Positions 43,331 through 52,903 of a stretch of DNA of 64,000 bases are shown here, one piece after another. The notes under the pieces are model-generated. The model worked only from the letters and a program-made list of their open reading frames with translations. It was not told where the DNA came from and ran no database searches. How positions within the stretch are numbered: the first letter of the stretch is position 1; every line of letters starts with the position of its first letter. The position numbers and the translations under genes were made by a program. The stretch is from a virus: IMG/VR virus record IMGVR_UViG_3300031463_000004, positions 1 to 64,000 of that record; one strand, given 5' to 3'.

Positions 43331-45346
43331 TCATGGGGTTCCTGAACAATCTATTGCCTGTAGTGTCATCCCGATCTGAGTAGACCCTCTTGCTCCTATG
43401 GAGTCTTCCACAGAACATATGATTTGGAATGCCCCTCCCCCAGCGTATTGCGGTGGCTCAAAGAACACAGATATGCTTGTGTCTGTGACCTGTGACACTA
43501 CTGTCTTATTGACTGTATATCCAGTGTTTACAACCACTGTCACAGTGATAGTTAGTGGGGGTACCCCACCGTGTATAGTAACGTCACACGTGTACAGAGC
43601 GAGATGCTCAAGACAATCTCTATCGAAACTATCAATATTGACCAGCAAGGTACTCCCACCACCGCCGCCTCCTCCCCCACCTCCAGTTCCGCCTGGTCCT
43701 TCTGTGATTGTCACAGTTGGTGGTTCGTCGGACACAAGTTCTGGGTTTACACAGGTTCTTGGATCTGGCTGTGCTGGAAGTAGAACATCAGCAGGGATAT
43801 TGTATGCTGGAATATAGGGTAATGGTTCTCCACACCGATGTGAGAGAAACCATCTGATCTTGTCTCCAGGTAGCCCAAAGAATAGAACCCGATATGGGCC
43901 TACCCACGTACCCAGAAACCTGTCCTTTCCACCGTAGTCGCGGACTTCTAGCTCCATCAGTGTGTCGTAACTCACTCCACTGATGTAGAAGCGTATACCT
44001 CTTGCATCCGTTGCTGTGGGGAATCCGAAACTTACCGTCCTCGCATCTACCCATTTAAGTTTGTCTGTGTCATCTGTCCATGACTGTATTTTCTGGGATC
44101 TAGTGTCTGTCCCAGAGCTCTCATTCGGGAATTTCTCATCTGGAGGTTGTCCTGTTGAGAACGGGTTCTTAGCAAGTATGTGATTATTTCTACCTGATGT
44201 GTACGTTCCAGACTTTATTCTCAGATAGGTTCCGTTTACGTCTCCACCACTACTACCATCTGGGTCTGTGAGACCGAATCCAAGTTTGTCCGGGTACGCA
44301 GCACTCTTGAATCCACAGATTTCTGGATTACCAGACCCTAGGACGCGGAGAACCAGGCCACCGTCAGACCCGTCCTTTGTCAAATAGTTCAGCGTTGTGC
44401 CAGTTTTCCCTCTGGCTGCGACATTTAAAACGAATACTGTTGGGTCATCTTTAAGAGGGAATCCCCATATGTAAAGGTTTCTCTTGAGTGCCCCATCCAC
44501 AAACCACTGATCCGAGAAAATCGGAGCCATCTCCAGGAAGGGTAAGAGTGTATTGTGACGCCCTGAGATAACAAAAATAGGATTCTCTATCAGAGGTCCC
44601 TGAGCATTCTCGCTCAGATACTCTTTTTCTCTGTTGGCTATTGGATATTCCATCAATTGCTCGCGGCTATATGTCGGGCAATCAATGAACATCAGATTCT
44701 TTGTGGTTAGATTCTGCCCACATCCAATTTCTTGATTCAGTGTTGTAGAGGCTTGCGCCCCTACAGAGTCAGTCACAGTAAGCGTGACAACATAAGGCCC
44801 AAGACCCTGGTAAGTGTGAACTGGGTTGGCCTCGTCTGAAGTTTGACCGTCCCCGAAATCCCATAGATATGTATAGGGTGGTGTGCCTCCTGTGACTACC
44901 GATGTGAATGTCACTTCTATAGGAGGAACATTTCCCTCACACGACCATGTCGCAGAAGCATCAACAGCCAACCCCAGGCAAAGAATGGTCTGGGCAAATG
45001 CTGTATCTGTATCCGGATTCCAATTTACCGTGTAGTCTCCAATATTTACGTACCGTAGAAGGATAGTAGTGTACCCAGAATCGGTGCTACCGCCGGTTGT
45101 TTTTCCGGTTACAGTAACTGAGATGCTCCATTCGTCACTAGACGAATTCGGAAGAGAAGCACTCGTGTATGTGTGGTATACAGTTTGGCTTCCACCAGGA
45201 TGATATTCTGTTGGAGTCCCATCGTCAAAATATACAGTCGCACCAAGGTTTGTATATGTACCCCCAACGGAGATGCTGAGAGCAATCTGATAGGGTACGG
45301 AGGGTATCCACTCTGTATCTAGAGATAGACTAACTGGTATGGACAT
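43331..45346 (-). CDS. Tail/adhesin protein with PKD module and a domain shared with 49109-52888
   Basis: 671 residues, ATG with GGAGATATCT upstream. Two Ig/PKD-like domains come first (the second has PPYTYLWDFGDGQTSDEANP). Then a roughly 300-residue domain (MFIDCPTYSREQL to FLSHRCGEPLPYIP) whose core blocks (ISGF/ICGF, YPDK, KNP, V-x-F-G-F, Y-V/I-S-G, F-F-x-L, K-x-R-x-x-x-x-x-R-C) recur in the 1259-residue protein. After a run of ten consecutive Gly comes a final beta domain. Probably a virion surface or receptor-binding part. Confidence 0.75.
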   Translation of the reverse strand: MSIPVSLSLDTEWIPSVPYQIALSISVGGTYTNLGATVYFDDGTPTEYHPGGSQTVYHTYTSASLPNSSSDEWSISVTVTGKTTGGSTDSGYTTILLRYVNIGDYTVNWNPDTDTAFAQTILCLGLAVDASATWSCEGNVPPIEVTFTSVVTGGTPPYTYLWDFGDGQTSDEANPVHTYQGLGPYVVTLTVTDSVGAQASTTLNQEIGCGQNLTTKNLMFIDCPTYSREQLMEYPIANREKEYLSENAQGPLIENPIFVISGRHNTLLPFLEMAPIFSDQWFVDGALKRNLYIWGFPLKDDPTVFVLNVAARGKTGTTLNYLTKDGSDGGLVLRVLGSGNPEICGFKSAAYPDKLGFGLTDPDGSSGGDVNGTYLRIKSGTYTSGRNNHILAKNPFSTGQPPDEKFPNESSGTDTRSQKIQSWTDDTDKLKWVDARTVSFGFPTATDARGIRFYISGVSYDTLMELEVRDYGGKDRFLGTWVGPYRVLFFGLPGDKIRWFLSHRCGEPLPYIPAYNIPADVLLPAQPDPRTCVNPELVSDEPPTVTITEGPGGTGGGGGGGGGGSTLLVNIDSFDRDCLEHLALYTCDVTIHGGVPPLTITVTVVVNTGYTVNKTVVSQVTDTSISVFFEPPQYAGGGAFQIICSVEDSIGARGSTQIGMTLQAIDCSGTP

Positions 45347-45364
45347 AGATATCTCCAGTCTGTG

Positions 45365-46735
45365 TTACGTTATCACAAGGGGCACATTCGTAATTGTATC
45401 GAATTGTACTGAAATACCAGGAGGTGTACTGAACGTTATCCCTGGGTCTTCAAACGGATTACAATTCTCGGCAGATATCTCAAGATCATCATTGAGCTGA
45501 TAAAGGATTGCTCCTACATATTGTGATGGAGGAATCGTCGTTAGCTGTACTACACCGATTCCTTCGGTTCTGTACCGGCCAAAAATTCCGGCTACCTGTC
45601 CTTGGGGGTTTCCATAGGGGCTTAGCATGGATCGCTTCAATCTACGCACCTTGAGAACAGACCCGCTGCTCTTATCCAGTTTAATGATAGTAAGTTTGTC
45701 ATTATTATTCCCACTTATAGCTGAAACAAATATATCTCCATTACTGTTAGAACCGATACCAATCTCCGGATTAGCCACAATCGTGGAATTTGTACCATCA
45801 TAAAGACACTTATACCAAGCTAAAGTACCATCTGCATTCAGTTTCACTACGATAGGAAAGTATCCATAAGTATAACTGCTATATATAGAGATAAATACAA
45901 GTTCTGAATTAGCTGTAACGTGTGTCGCCGGGTCTCCGAAATAATTGTTACTCGGTGCGTTTAAGTTCTTCGGGTATATCCCATTCGTTCTGACGAGTGT
46001 GGCAGATTTTGTATCTATCCGTAGGAGTATTGGTCGACTAGAACCAAGTAGAACGTTCCTAATGTCACCAGTCCCAAATATTATTGGGGTACTCGAAATG
46101 TATTGAGTGCTTCCGGCATACGGAGCTGGTAAGCTGCTCAGCCCTTTCCAGATTCTGATCCAAGTATCTGGATTGGATGGGTCCATATGGAAAGCATTTG
46201 TTGTTTTGACGAAGCCGATTGCCGTCGAACCACCACTGGACCTAGAAGATAGTAGGTAGCATAGAAATCTGTGCCCGCTATCTAACGTACGATAAGACCC
46301 ATGCTCCCCGGAGGAACTAGTATCAGAGTGAGCTGTATATACTCTTTTCTGTGTAATGATGTTCAGTGTGGTTGGGCTCAGTTCTGCGAATACACACCCC
46401 GTCTGGTGATTACCGTCAACGAATCCTATGTGAGTCTCGACTCTTCCAGTGCTCTCATTGTAGAACAAATGAGTCCCTTGGGACAGGATGTATAACAAGG
46501 CAGCTTGATCACTGTTATCTGCTTCAACATACCGTGCCGCTTTTACCGTGGCTGTGGCCTTATCAATCAGTAAGAATAGTGGTCTCTCCCTAACGTTGCT
46601 CGCTGTTACCTGATAGTGGTTGCTGAGAGCGACTATCACATCTCCTGATGGTAGTTCTTCTGCACACATATGGTCATGATAATCGTCGAAATTCGGGCTA
46701 TCTGTTCGGTAAACTCTAACTGACCGAGTAATCAC
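45365..46735 (-). CDS. Beta-propeller-like tail protein
   Basis: 456 residues from GTG 46735 with GGAGG eight bases upstream. Repeated strand-rich blocks with alternating GDV/GDI turns (PSGDVIVALSNHYQ, NGDIFVSAISGNNNDKL, KLDKSSGSVLKVRRL, KLNADGTLAWYKC) fit a propeller of about seven blades. The C-terminus is a short beta tail. It lies between fibre-type proteins and may bind the host surface. No enzymatic motif is seen. Confidence 0.6.
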   Translation of the reverse strand: MITRSVRVYRTDSPNFDDYHDHMCAEELPSGDVIVALSNHYQVTASNVRERPLFLLIDKATATVKAARYVEADNSDQAALLYILSQGTHLFYNESTGRVETHIGFVDGNHQTGCVFAELSPTTLNIITQKRVYTAHSDTSSSGEHGSYRTLDSGHRFLCYLLSSRSSGGSTAIGFVKTTNAFHMDPSNPDTWIRIWKGLSSLPAPYAGSTQYISSTPIIFGTGDIRNVLLGSSRPILLRIDTKSATLVRTNGIYPKNLNAPSNNYFGDPATHVTANSELVFISIYSSYTYGYFPIVVKLNADGTLAWYKCLYDGTNSTIVANPEIGIGSNSNGDIFVSAISGNNNDKLTIIKLDKSSGSVLKVRRLKRSMLSPYGNPQGQVAGIFGRYRTEGIGVVQLTTIPPSQYVGAILYQLNDDLEISAENCNPFEDPGITFSTPPGISVQFDTITNVPLVIT

Positions 46736-46736
46736 G

Positions 46737-49097
46737 TTAAGAACCTCCAGGGTATGTTACATCAGGTGGTGTTACATCTAAGACTGAGCCAAATGCCTCG
46801 ATCACCCGTACCACAGGTACGAAATCCTTATCTCCATTCCTAATATAGGAGATAAGGTCCATCAAGTCTTGAGGGTATCCCTTATCGGACTTGGATAGTA
46901 CAATCACGCCGGGGGTAAGACCACCATATACGGAGTACATTGTGTCTGTCTCTGCAAGACCGAATACGCCACGGCATAGAACCTCGCCGCTCGTTCCTAC
47001 TGGGATGTCCCGTGGGTACACCACTCCAAGTACTTGAACCTGGTCCAGGTCATCTACGGGTAGAGCATCGTTCTGAGCGATAGCGTTATATGCCTTCCCA
47101 TCCGAGTGCTTGATATACACAATATCGCCACGGACTAAGGATTCTCCTGCCGTTACTGTCACTGTAATCGTTCCGCCAGTGTGGACTATACTCGTTTCTT
47201 GGTTTTCTGAACTCATATTCTGTGAAATGTTTGTCTGTCTGAGATCTTTGAATGTGTTCAATTTGTACGCCCCTGACGAATCAACAACGAATGAGAATAC
47301 AGGGAGTTCCCTTCCTATGTCTACTCCCTCAGAACTGGTAATGATACCGTAGTAACTGCTAGACGCGCCAGATACCTGGACTGACCGTACGAAACTGTAG
47401 AAATTCTTTGTCTCTGCGTAGAACCCTACCCAATCCCCGCCTCCGGTTCCAAGCCCTGGTCGCACTTCATGCCTGGAAGAGGAACTTACTTGAATTACTT
47501 CTGTTGCTAAAATACCACCATCCGTATACCCGGTGACAGCCAGGGTAGCCGAAGCCCCAGTAGAACTTGAATCGTTTGTTACCCAGATTTGGATATGTGC
47601 TGGAGTTGTCGGCTGTTTGGTAGGGTATATCTTACCAAGAGAGGCTAAGCCCGAGATGGTATTCACCGGGACAAGGATGTTTGGTTTCTGCCTCGTGTAC
47701 CCACTCCGGTCTAAATAGAATATCTTCTCCCCAGGGAAATGTGCCTGGAAATCGAGGGTAGCGATTGAGCATGGCAAAGTTTGGAATGCCCTTGTACCTA
47801 TAGCAACCATCTCTTTCTCTAGAGGCTGGTGTATCACTACACGGTTTGGTGTGGTTGTCTCATCCAAGTTCGGTTCGCAGTTATTAACCCAACCATATGT
47901 CACTGTGAATGTGATGTTCGCAGGGATACCACGTGCGTCTCCAACAGATAGATACCGTTTGTATGGAACAATTTTTGCAAATGTTGTGTAATTCTTTCCA
48001 TTCGACCCTATGATGGCCAATATCTTATAGGGGAAGTGCGTCAGACCACGGAAAGGGCCACCTGCGCTATCTGAGCCTCTCGTCAGAAAGAAACTATTCG
48101 GGAGACCTGTATAAGACCCGTCAACATCCGTCACCATCTTGACGTCGGTCTCTGTGTAAATATCCCCAAATCTCGTTTCTGAAGAAGACCAGGATGCCCC
48201 TACATTGTATGTTCTTCTTACAACGAATCTGGATGGGAATGATTCAAGTACCGCGTCCTTTACTTTCGTATCGGTTCTTAGTTGGACATCTATCAGACTA
48301 TGCTCGGGCCGTACTGTCTGATACGGCCATCCTAATGATGGGAGTGTGTGTAAATATGATCCCAGAACATAAATAGAGTCCTCTTTTAGACCTCCATTTA
48401 TAGGATATAGAAGACCGATAGGTACACACCGGTTCGACAGAATTGCATCTTTCAGAAAGCCTGGGATAGACGCATTGCTTCCTGTCTCTAAGAGCGTGGT
48501 GTGGTCTCTCATTGTGACCACAGCCACGGCTGCACCTTCAATGGCCTCCGACTGCACAATAGTCCCAGATACTGTGATAGTCGGTGATGCTGACTGTTCC
48601 TTGTACACAATCAAAACGACATTCGGTTCGGATAGAGACCCAAGTAGAAGAGAGTTCCCTAGTGTGTCCTTAAAAATTGGATAACCTGGGCTCGTAGCTG
48701 AAACAGGAACGACAAGGGGGAGTTCCCCAGAATCCTTCTTGACGACTACCCCGGACTCGTTCGGGAAATACGCACTGGTGGGCAGCTCCGTATCTGAATC
48801 CGGGACGGAATCCTGCAATACTCTTATTCTGAGATATTCTGTCTTCCTGTATGTAATTGCCCCGATTGTTTCATCCTTTATCGCTTTCGTGTAGGCAACT
48901 CCAGAAGTGAGAATGAATGTATTGCTATCATTGTAACGCAGGAGGAGATTCTGTCTCGCGTTCACAATTCCAGGAGATGTGATACCGGAATGAAGTTGTT
49001 GGAGTGAAGTTTCCCACGCCCGTTTCTCTGTGTAGAGAACATTCGGCGTGACTATCTGCCCGCCCTTTAGCCATCGCGTCCCGTGAAAGTCAGGCAT
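46737..49097 (-). CDS. Tail fibre / baseplate-associated protein, paralogue of 49109-52888
   Basis: 786 residues from ATG 49097. The N-terminus (MPDFHGTRWLKGGQIVTPN ... GIVNARQNLLL) aligns with that of the next upstream protein (RGTRWVDGMAVHGSDLS ... GIVDPENSLLI). Further blocks (HFPYKILAI/HFPKLIVSA, the DLR-x-T-x-I-x-Q-x-M segment, RGDIVYIK/QGQIVYIK) show full-length paralogy. Mostly beta structure. Likely a peripheral baseplate or fibre-base subunit. Confidence 0.68.
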   Translation of the reverse strand: MPDFHGTRWLKGGQIVTPNVLYTEKRAWETSLQQLHSGITSPGIVNARQNLLLRYNDSNTFILTSGVAYTKAIKDETIGAITYRKTEYLRIRVLQDSVPDSDTELPTSAYFPNESGVVVKKDSGELPLVVPVSATSPGYPIFKDTLGNSLLLGSLSEPNVVLIVYKEQSASPTITVSGTIVQSEAIEGAAVAVVTMRDHTTLLETGSNASIPGFLKDAILSNRCVPIGLLYPINGGLKEDSIYVLGSYLHTLPSLGWPYQTVRPEHSLIDVQLRTDTKVKDAVLESFPSRFVVRRTYNVGASWSSSETRFGDIYTETDVKMVTDVDGSYTGLPNSFFLTRGSDSAGGPFRGLTHFPYKILAIIGSNGKNYTTFAKIVPYKRYLSVGDARGIPANITFTVTYGWVNNCEPNLDETTTPNRVVIHQPLEKEMVAIGTRAFQTLPCSIATLDFQAHFPGEKIFYLDRSGYTRQKPNILVPVNTISGLASLGKIYPTKQPTTPAHIQIWVTNDSSSTGASATLAVTGYTDGGILATEVIQVSSSSRHEVRPGLGTGGGDWVGFYAETKNFYSFVRSVQVSGASSSYYGIITSSEGVDIGRELPVFSFVVDSSGAYKLNTFKDLRQTNISQNMSSENQETSIVHTGGTITVTVTAGESLVRGDIVYIKHSDGKAYNAIAQNDALPVDDLDQVQVLGVVYPRDIPVGTSGEVLCRGVFGLAETDTMYSVYGGLTPGVIVLSKSDKGYPQDLMDLISYIRNGDKDFVPVVRVIEAFGSVLDVTPPDVTYPGGS

Positions 49098-49108
49098 TGC
49101 TATCTCAC

Positions 49109-52100
49109 CTATTCATATTTCGTACAGATTCTGGGAAGCCGCTGTACTTCGAGTACCTTACACTCTCTAGGAGACGTGGCAGCAGGGGCCAAGCCCGGAT
49201 CGGAATCCCCGGCACTCGGGTTGTATATCCAGGGTTCCGAGCATCTTGGAGTGAGATAGAACCGTAGTTTGTCCCCCTCCACAGAGAAAAAGTTGACTCG
49301 ATTCCATCCTAGAGCGAAGAACTTTATCCTAGACGTAGGCGTTGTCCCGTCTGCATGAGCTCTCTTCCCAATAGATAGCTCCAGAATAGTATACCGATCA
49401 AATCCGCTAACGTAACAGCGGAAAGAGTCCCCAGCTGTGGATTCTCGAAAACCGAATTGTATTGTCTTTTCGTCAACGAATCTGAACATGTCATGCTCGT
49501 TTGTTCCGTAGTATTCCCACGCATCCGTATCGGTGATATAGACACCTGGGTCTGGGTCCCCACTCCCCCAAGACTCTTTCGGAGGTTCGTATTGTGAATA
49601 CGGGTTCTTACAGAGAGCTCCTGCGTCTAGGAGACTTGCTCCTGCTCCAGTCTTTAGACTCATCTTCGGGTCATCACCAATGAGTTGTCCTGTCTTATCC
49701 GGGTATCCATAGTTCCTGAACCCGGATATTTCGCCGTGACAGTCAGGGAGGACTCTGAGTATAAAAGAACCGTGATTGTTCACCCTGTCTAGATACCAGT
49801 TGTAGTCAGTTGTAGCTGTCTCGCGCCGTTTGATTGCCACGGAGATAACAGCGGAATCCGATGTGAACCCTTGTACCCAGACAAACATGCGGTTATAACC
49901 TGTTCCTTCTGGGCTATCGTCATCATGGAATATAGGAGCTGCTCCAGCAACTGGTACAATAAGTGGGCTCCTACACATTGTGATGAACTTAGGCAGCTCC
50001 ACAAGGCATCCTTCAGTTTGATTCGATTTGTACTGTCGGTAATAATCCTCAACATAAATTTCACTCGCGTATTTTTTCGAAAAGATGGGGCCGTCAAATA
50101 GAATCTTGCTTGATGTGATAGCGTACCCACAACGAACTGTCGGTTTGTACCGGAGGAGTTCTGGCGAAATGGACGTTTCTGCCGACTTGAATGTTTCAGA
50201 ATCAAAAGATAGAGCAGAATTTCCGTACCCAGCAGACGCACGTATCATTGTGCCTAACATATACGGAGTTGAGGACTGCAGCAGTACTTGAGACCCACCT
50301 TGTGCTGTTGCTGCAATAACCCCTCCGAACTTTGAGTTGATTTGTGTTGCGAGTTCGGTAGCCGTCACCCAATCTGTGTTGTACACGAACAACGTACCAG
50401 AAACAGAGAATGCATCCCCATCCGATGGTGTACCCGGGGAGCCCAATTCAGTTTGTCCCACATTCAAAACGGCATTCGATGCGTATACGAGTATCGCCAG
50501 TTTCTCCGTATTCGGGTCTCCAATCTGATATACCCGAATAGGAGTGGACTTCTTTGTACTCTTGATAGTTACAACCGACCCATCAGACGTAGCGGTTACG
50601 ACCCCGGCTATTTTCGAATCTGCTGTTCCATTGATTACAGTAGTGAGGTTCTGTGCAGTTATAGCCGGGTCAGCATCCCAAGTGAATACACTACCTATTG
50701 GTGCACTACCTGGCTGAACATTGGAATAGTAGTCATATCCATTTATGTTCAAATGTACATAGGCTTCTGGGCAATCCGACACAATCTGGACAGTTAGTGT
50801 CTCTGCCCCGGAACCGGAGTATTGGAAAGGGTATTGAGTGGAAAAGTTTCCAGGCTCGCTACTCGATAGATAGAGTACACCCGGCCTAAAATCCCAGTTG
50901 TTGTTGACGACGACTCCTCTGAGAGTCACCCACCCAGATTGCCCAGCCTGAATATCCGTATCCGCTATCCCAGCCACATTTGGCTTATAAGCATCATTCT
51001 CGGCTACGGCCCTGTAGAGATACCCTACTCCACTATCCTGTGGTGGGTCGTGCCCGGCCTCTCCAGGTTTGATATACACAATCTGTCCTTGCTTGATGTA
51101 TTCTCCGGCGGGGAGATAGGCTTTTACTGCACCGTCCAATATTGTGACTTGTTTGCATGATGACAGAAAAGACAGCATGCTCTGGTAGATATGCGTGTCC
51201 CTCAGATCCACAAATGTCCACTCCAGAGCATCTCCTGCGGCATCTATTGTTACCTTGCAGTTTGGTAAGTCGTGTAATAGGTCAATTCCCTCGTTGCTCA
51301 GGACGAACACTGTAGCATCTTTGTTGGACGCGGATAGGCTTAATTTATCCAGGTCGGTTATCTCAAGGCCTGTTACGGACCCGAATATACTTGTTGAGGA
51401 TTCGTAGTACCCAGTCCAGTCTTCTCCGTTGTTTCCTAGCCCAGGTTTTGTCTCTGTTACAGATGTTGCTTTTACAGTTATGTTTTCTGATATTGGAGCC
51501 CCGGATCCATCAGTACCATATACCGTGAATTGGAGTCCTTGTGTTCCCGGTTTTGTGCCTGTTACACAACATGTAATCCGAGTGGGTCTAGTTGGCTGAC
51601 TTGACGGCATCACCACATCGCCGTCACTGATGCGACGGATATCTCTAGCCTGGAACAGGATCCTCGGCTTTACATCCACCTCACCTAGCTTATTGATGAA
51701 GAATGTATATTCGGCTGGGTATTGTGCGTTCTCTGACGGAATCTTGGTATCCGCCGTAAGAACCGTAATAGGGTTCGATTCCACAAGGACCATCTCGTTC
51801 TCAAGAGGCTGAGCGACGGTCACGGAATCCGGGTTTGTACTCTTGTTCAGGTATGGTTCTGCTACATTGTAATACGCGTAAACAATTTCCAGGCTGCCAC
51901 CATCAGGTATTGGAGATGTCTCGTTTCCAACAGGGTCCAGTGCGATGTATTTCTTTCCTGCGACAATATCTGCGTTACCCAGCATATCCACGCCGTCAGA
52001 TCTTGTTGCACTCACAATGAGCTTCGGGAAGTGTGTTGTCTTCACAAAGAATGTTCCGGGTATCCCGGTATACTTCCCAGATAAGTCGTCCCTATAAACG

Positions 52101-52888
52101 TCTGCCGAGACAAATGTCTCACTATAGACGTCTCCGTAAGTATTCCCAACCGCCGATGATCTCCTTTCCACATAGGCATTCGGGTATGTATCCAGGAGTA
52201 GGTTGTAGTCTGTTATCTTCTTTCTTGCGTACTCGTCACGGCCTGAGAACACTGGCCTGTTATACGGATAGACAGACTGAGTCAAGTCGACGACTGCATC
52301 CGATACACTCACTGAGGATTTCGGTGTGACAACCCCAATGAGAACAGCCCTGTCTGAGTGTTTCCAGAAGAATTGTGGGACACTGGAAATAGTTGCTGTC
52401 GCCGGGGACACAAAAACCTTGAATGATTGTATGTATTCTGTGGCCTCAACCGTATCATCCGCAGTTACGGCTGGACGTGACGTCTCTGGCCAATAGATGA
52501 GCCAGATCAGATTCGGGCCTGTTGGGTCTCCGAGAAGTAACGAGTTTCCTGTATCTGGGTCAATAAAATGTGGATCCGATGCCAGATCAGGGTTCTCTGG
52601 AGTTTGGAGCCAGAATGAGAATCCAGTTGGTCCCCCCTGTGGGCTTATGATCTCAATTGGTTCCATGGACTTCGGGAAGCACTTACCGTCTGTGATATAG
52701 AGTTCCAGTGCGTCTGCGCCGTTCCTTGGGAGTATTAGGAGACTATTCTCAGGGTCTACGATCCCATAATCCGCTATATTACTGAATCTCTCGGTCAGAC
52801 TAGACTTCCAGGCGAGGGATTCCCTCGACAGGTCTGACCCGTGAACTGCCATTCCATCAACCCAGCGTGTACCTCTCAGCTCTGACAT
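49109..52888 (-). CDS. Large tail fibre / baseplate-associated protein
   Basis: ATG 52888 (MSELRGTRWV) is used because GGAG lies seven bases upstream; the ORF is open to 52900. 1259 residues. Residues 1-680 are paralogous to the 786-residue neighbour. Two repeats of a strand-helix module with a TAxxLxxxIN motif (near QNLTTVINGTADSKIAGV and TELATQINSKFGGVIAA) follow, as in phage tail proteins that trimerise. The last 300 residues are the domain shared with the 671-residue protein. The protein joins parts of two neighbours, which indicates domain shuffling within this cluster. Confidence 0.72.
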   Translation of the reverse strand: MSELRGTRWVDGMAVHGSDLSRESLAWKSSLTERFSNIADYGIVDPENSLLILPRNGADALELYITDGKCFPKSMEPIEIISPQGGPTGFSFWLQTPENPDLASDPHFIDPDTGNSLLLGDPTGPNLIWLIYWPETSRPAVTADDTVEATEYIQSFKVFVSPATATISSVPQFFWKHSDRAVLIGVVTPKSSVSVSDAVVDLTQSVYPYNRPVFSGRDEYARKKITDYNLLLDTYPNAYVERRSSAVGNTYGDVYSETFVSADVYRDDLSGKYTGIPGTFFVKTTHFPKLIVSATRSDGVDMLGNADIVAGKKYIALDPVGNETSPIPDGGSLEIVYAYYNVAEPYLNKSTNPDSVTVAQPLENEMVLVESNPITVLTADTKIPSENAQYPAEYTFFINKLGEVDVKPRILFQARDIRRISDGDVVMPSSQPTRPTRITCCVTGTKPGTQGLQFTVYGTDGSGAPISENITVKATSVTETKPGLGNNGEDWTGYYESSTSIFGSVTGLEITDLDKLSLSASNKDATVFVLSNEGIDLLHDLPNCKVTIDAAGDALEWTFVDLRDTHIYQSMLSFLSSCKQVTILDGAVKAYLPAGEYIKQGQIVYIKPGEAGHDPPQDSGVGYLYRAVAENDAYKPNVAGIADTDIQAGQSGWVTLRGVVVNNNWDFRPGVLYLSSSEPGNFSTQYPFQYSGSGAETLTVQIVSDCPEAYVHLNINGYDYYSNVQPGSAPIGSVFTWDADPAITAQNLTTVINGTADSKIAGVVTATSDGSVVTIKSTKKSTPIRVYQIGDPNTEKLAILVYASNAVLNVGQTELGSPGTPSDGDAFSVSGTLFVYNTDWVTATELATQINSKFGGVIAATAQGGSQVLLQSSTPYMLGTMIRASAGYGNSALSFDSETFKSAETSISPELLRYKPTVRCGYAITSSKILFDGPIFSKKYASEIYVEDYYRQYKSNQTEGCLVELPKFITMCRSPLIVPVAGAAPIFHDDDSPEGTGYNRMFVWVQGFTSDSAVISVAIKRRETATTDYNWYLDRVNNHGSFILRVLPDCHGEISGFRNYGYPDKTGQLIGDDPKMSLKTGAGASLLDAGALCKNPYSQYEPPKESWGSGDPDPGVYITDTDAWEYYGTNEHDMFRFVDEKTIQFGFRESTAGDSFRCYVSGFDRYTILELSIGKRAHADGTTPTSRIKFFALGWNRVNFFSVEGDKLRFYLTPRCSEPWIYNPSAGDSDPGLAPAATSPRECKVLEVQRLPRICTKYE

Positions 52889-52903
52889 TCCTGACTCCAA
52901 TCA

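Noticed and set aside
43660-43690. Polyglycine-coding tract in the 671-residue protein as a frameshift-prone error
   Set aside because: The frame continues with a sensible beta domain on both sides, so it is read as a flexible linker.
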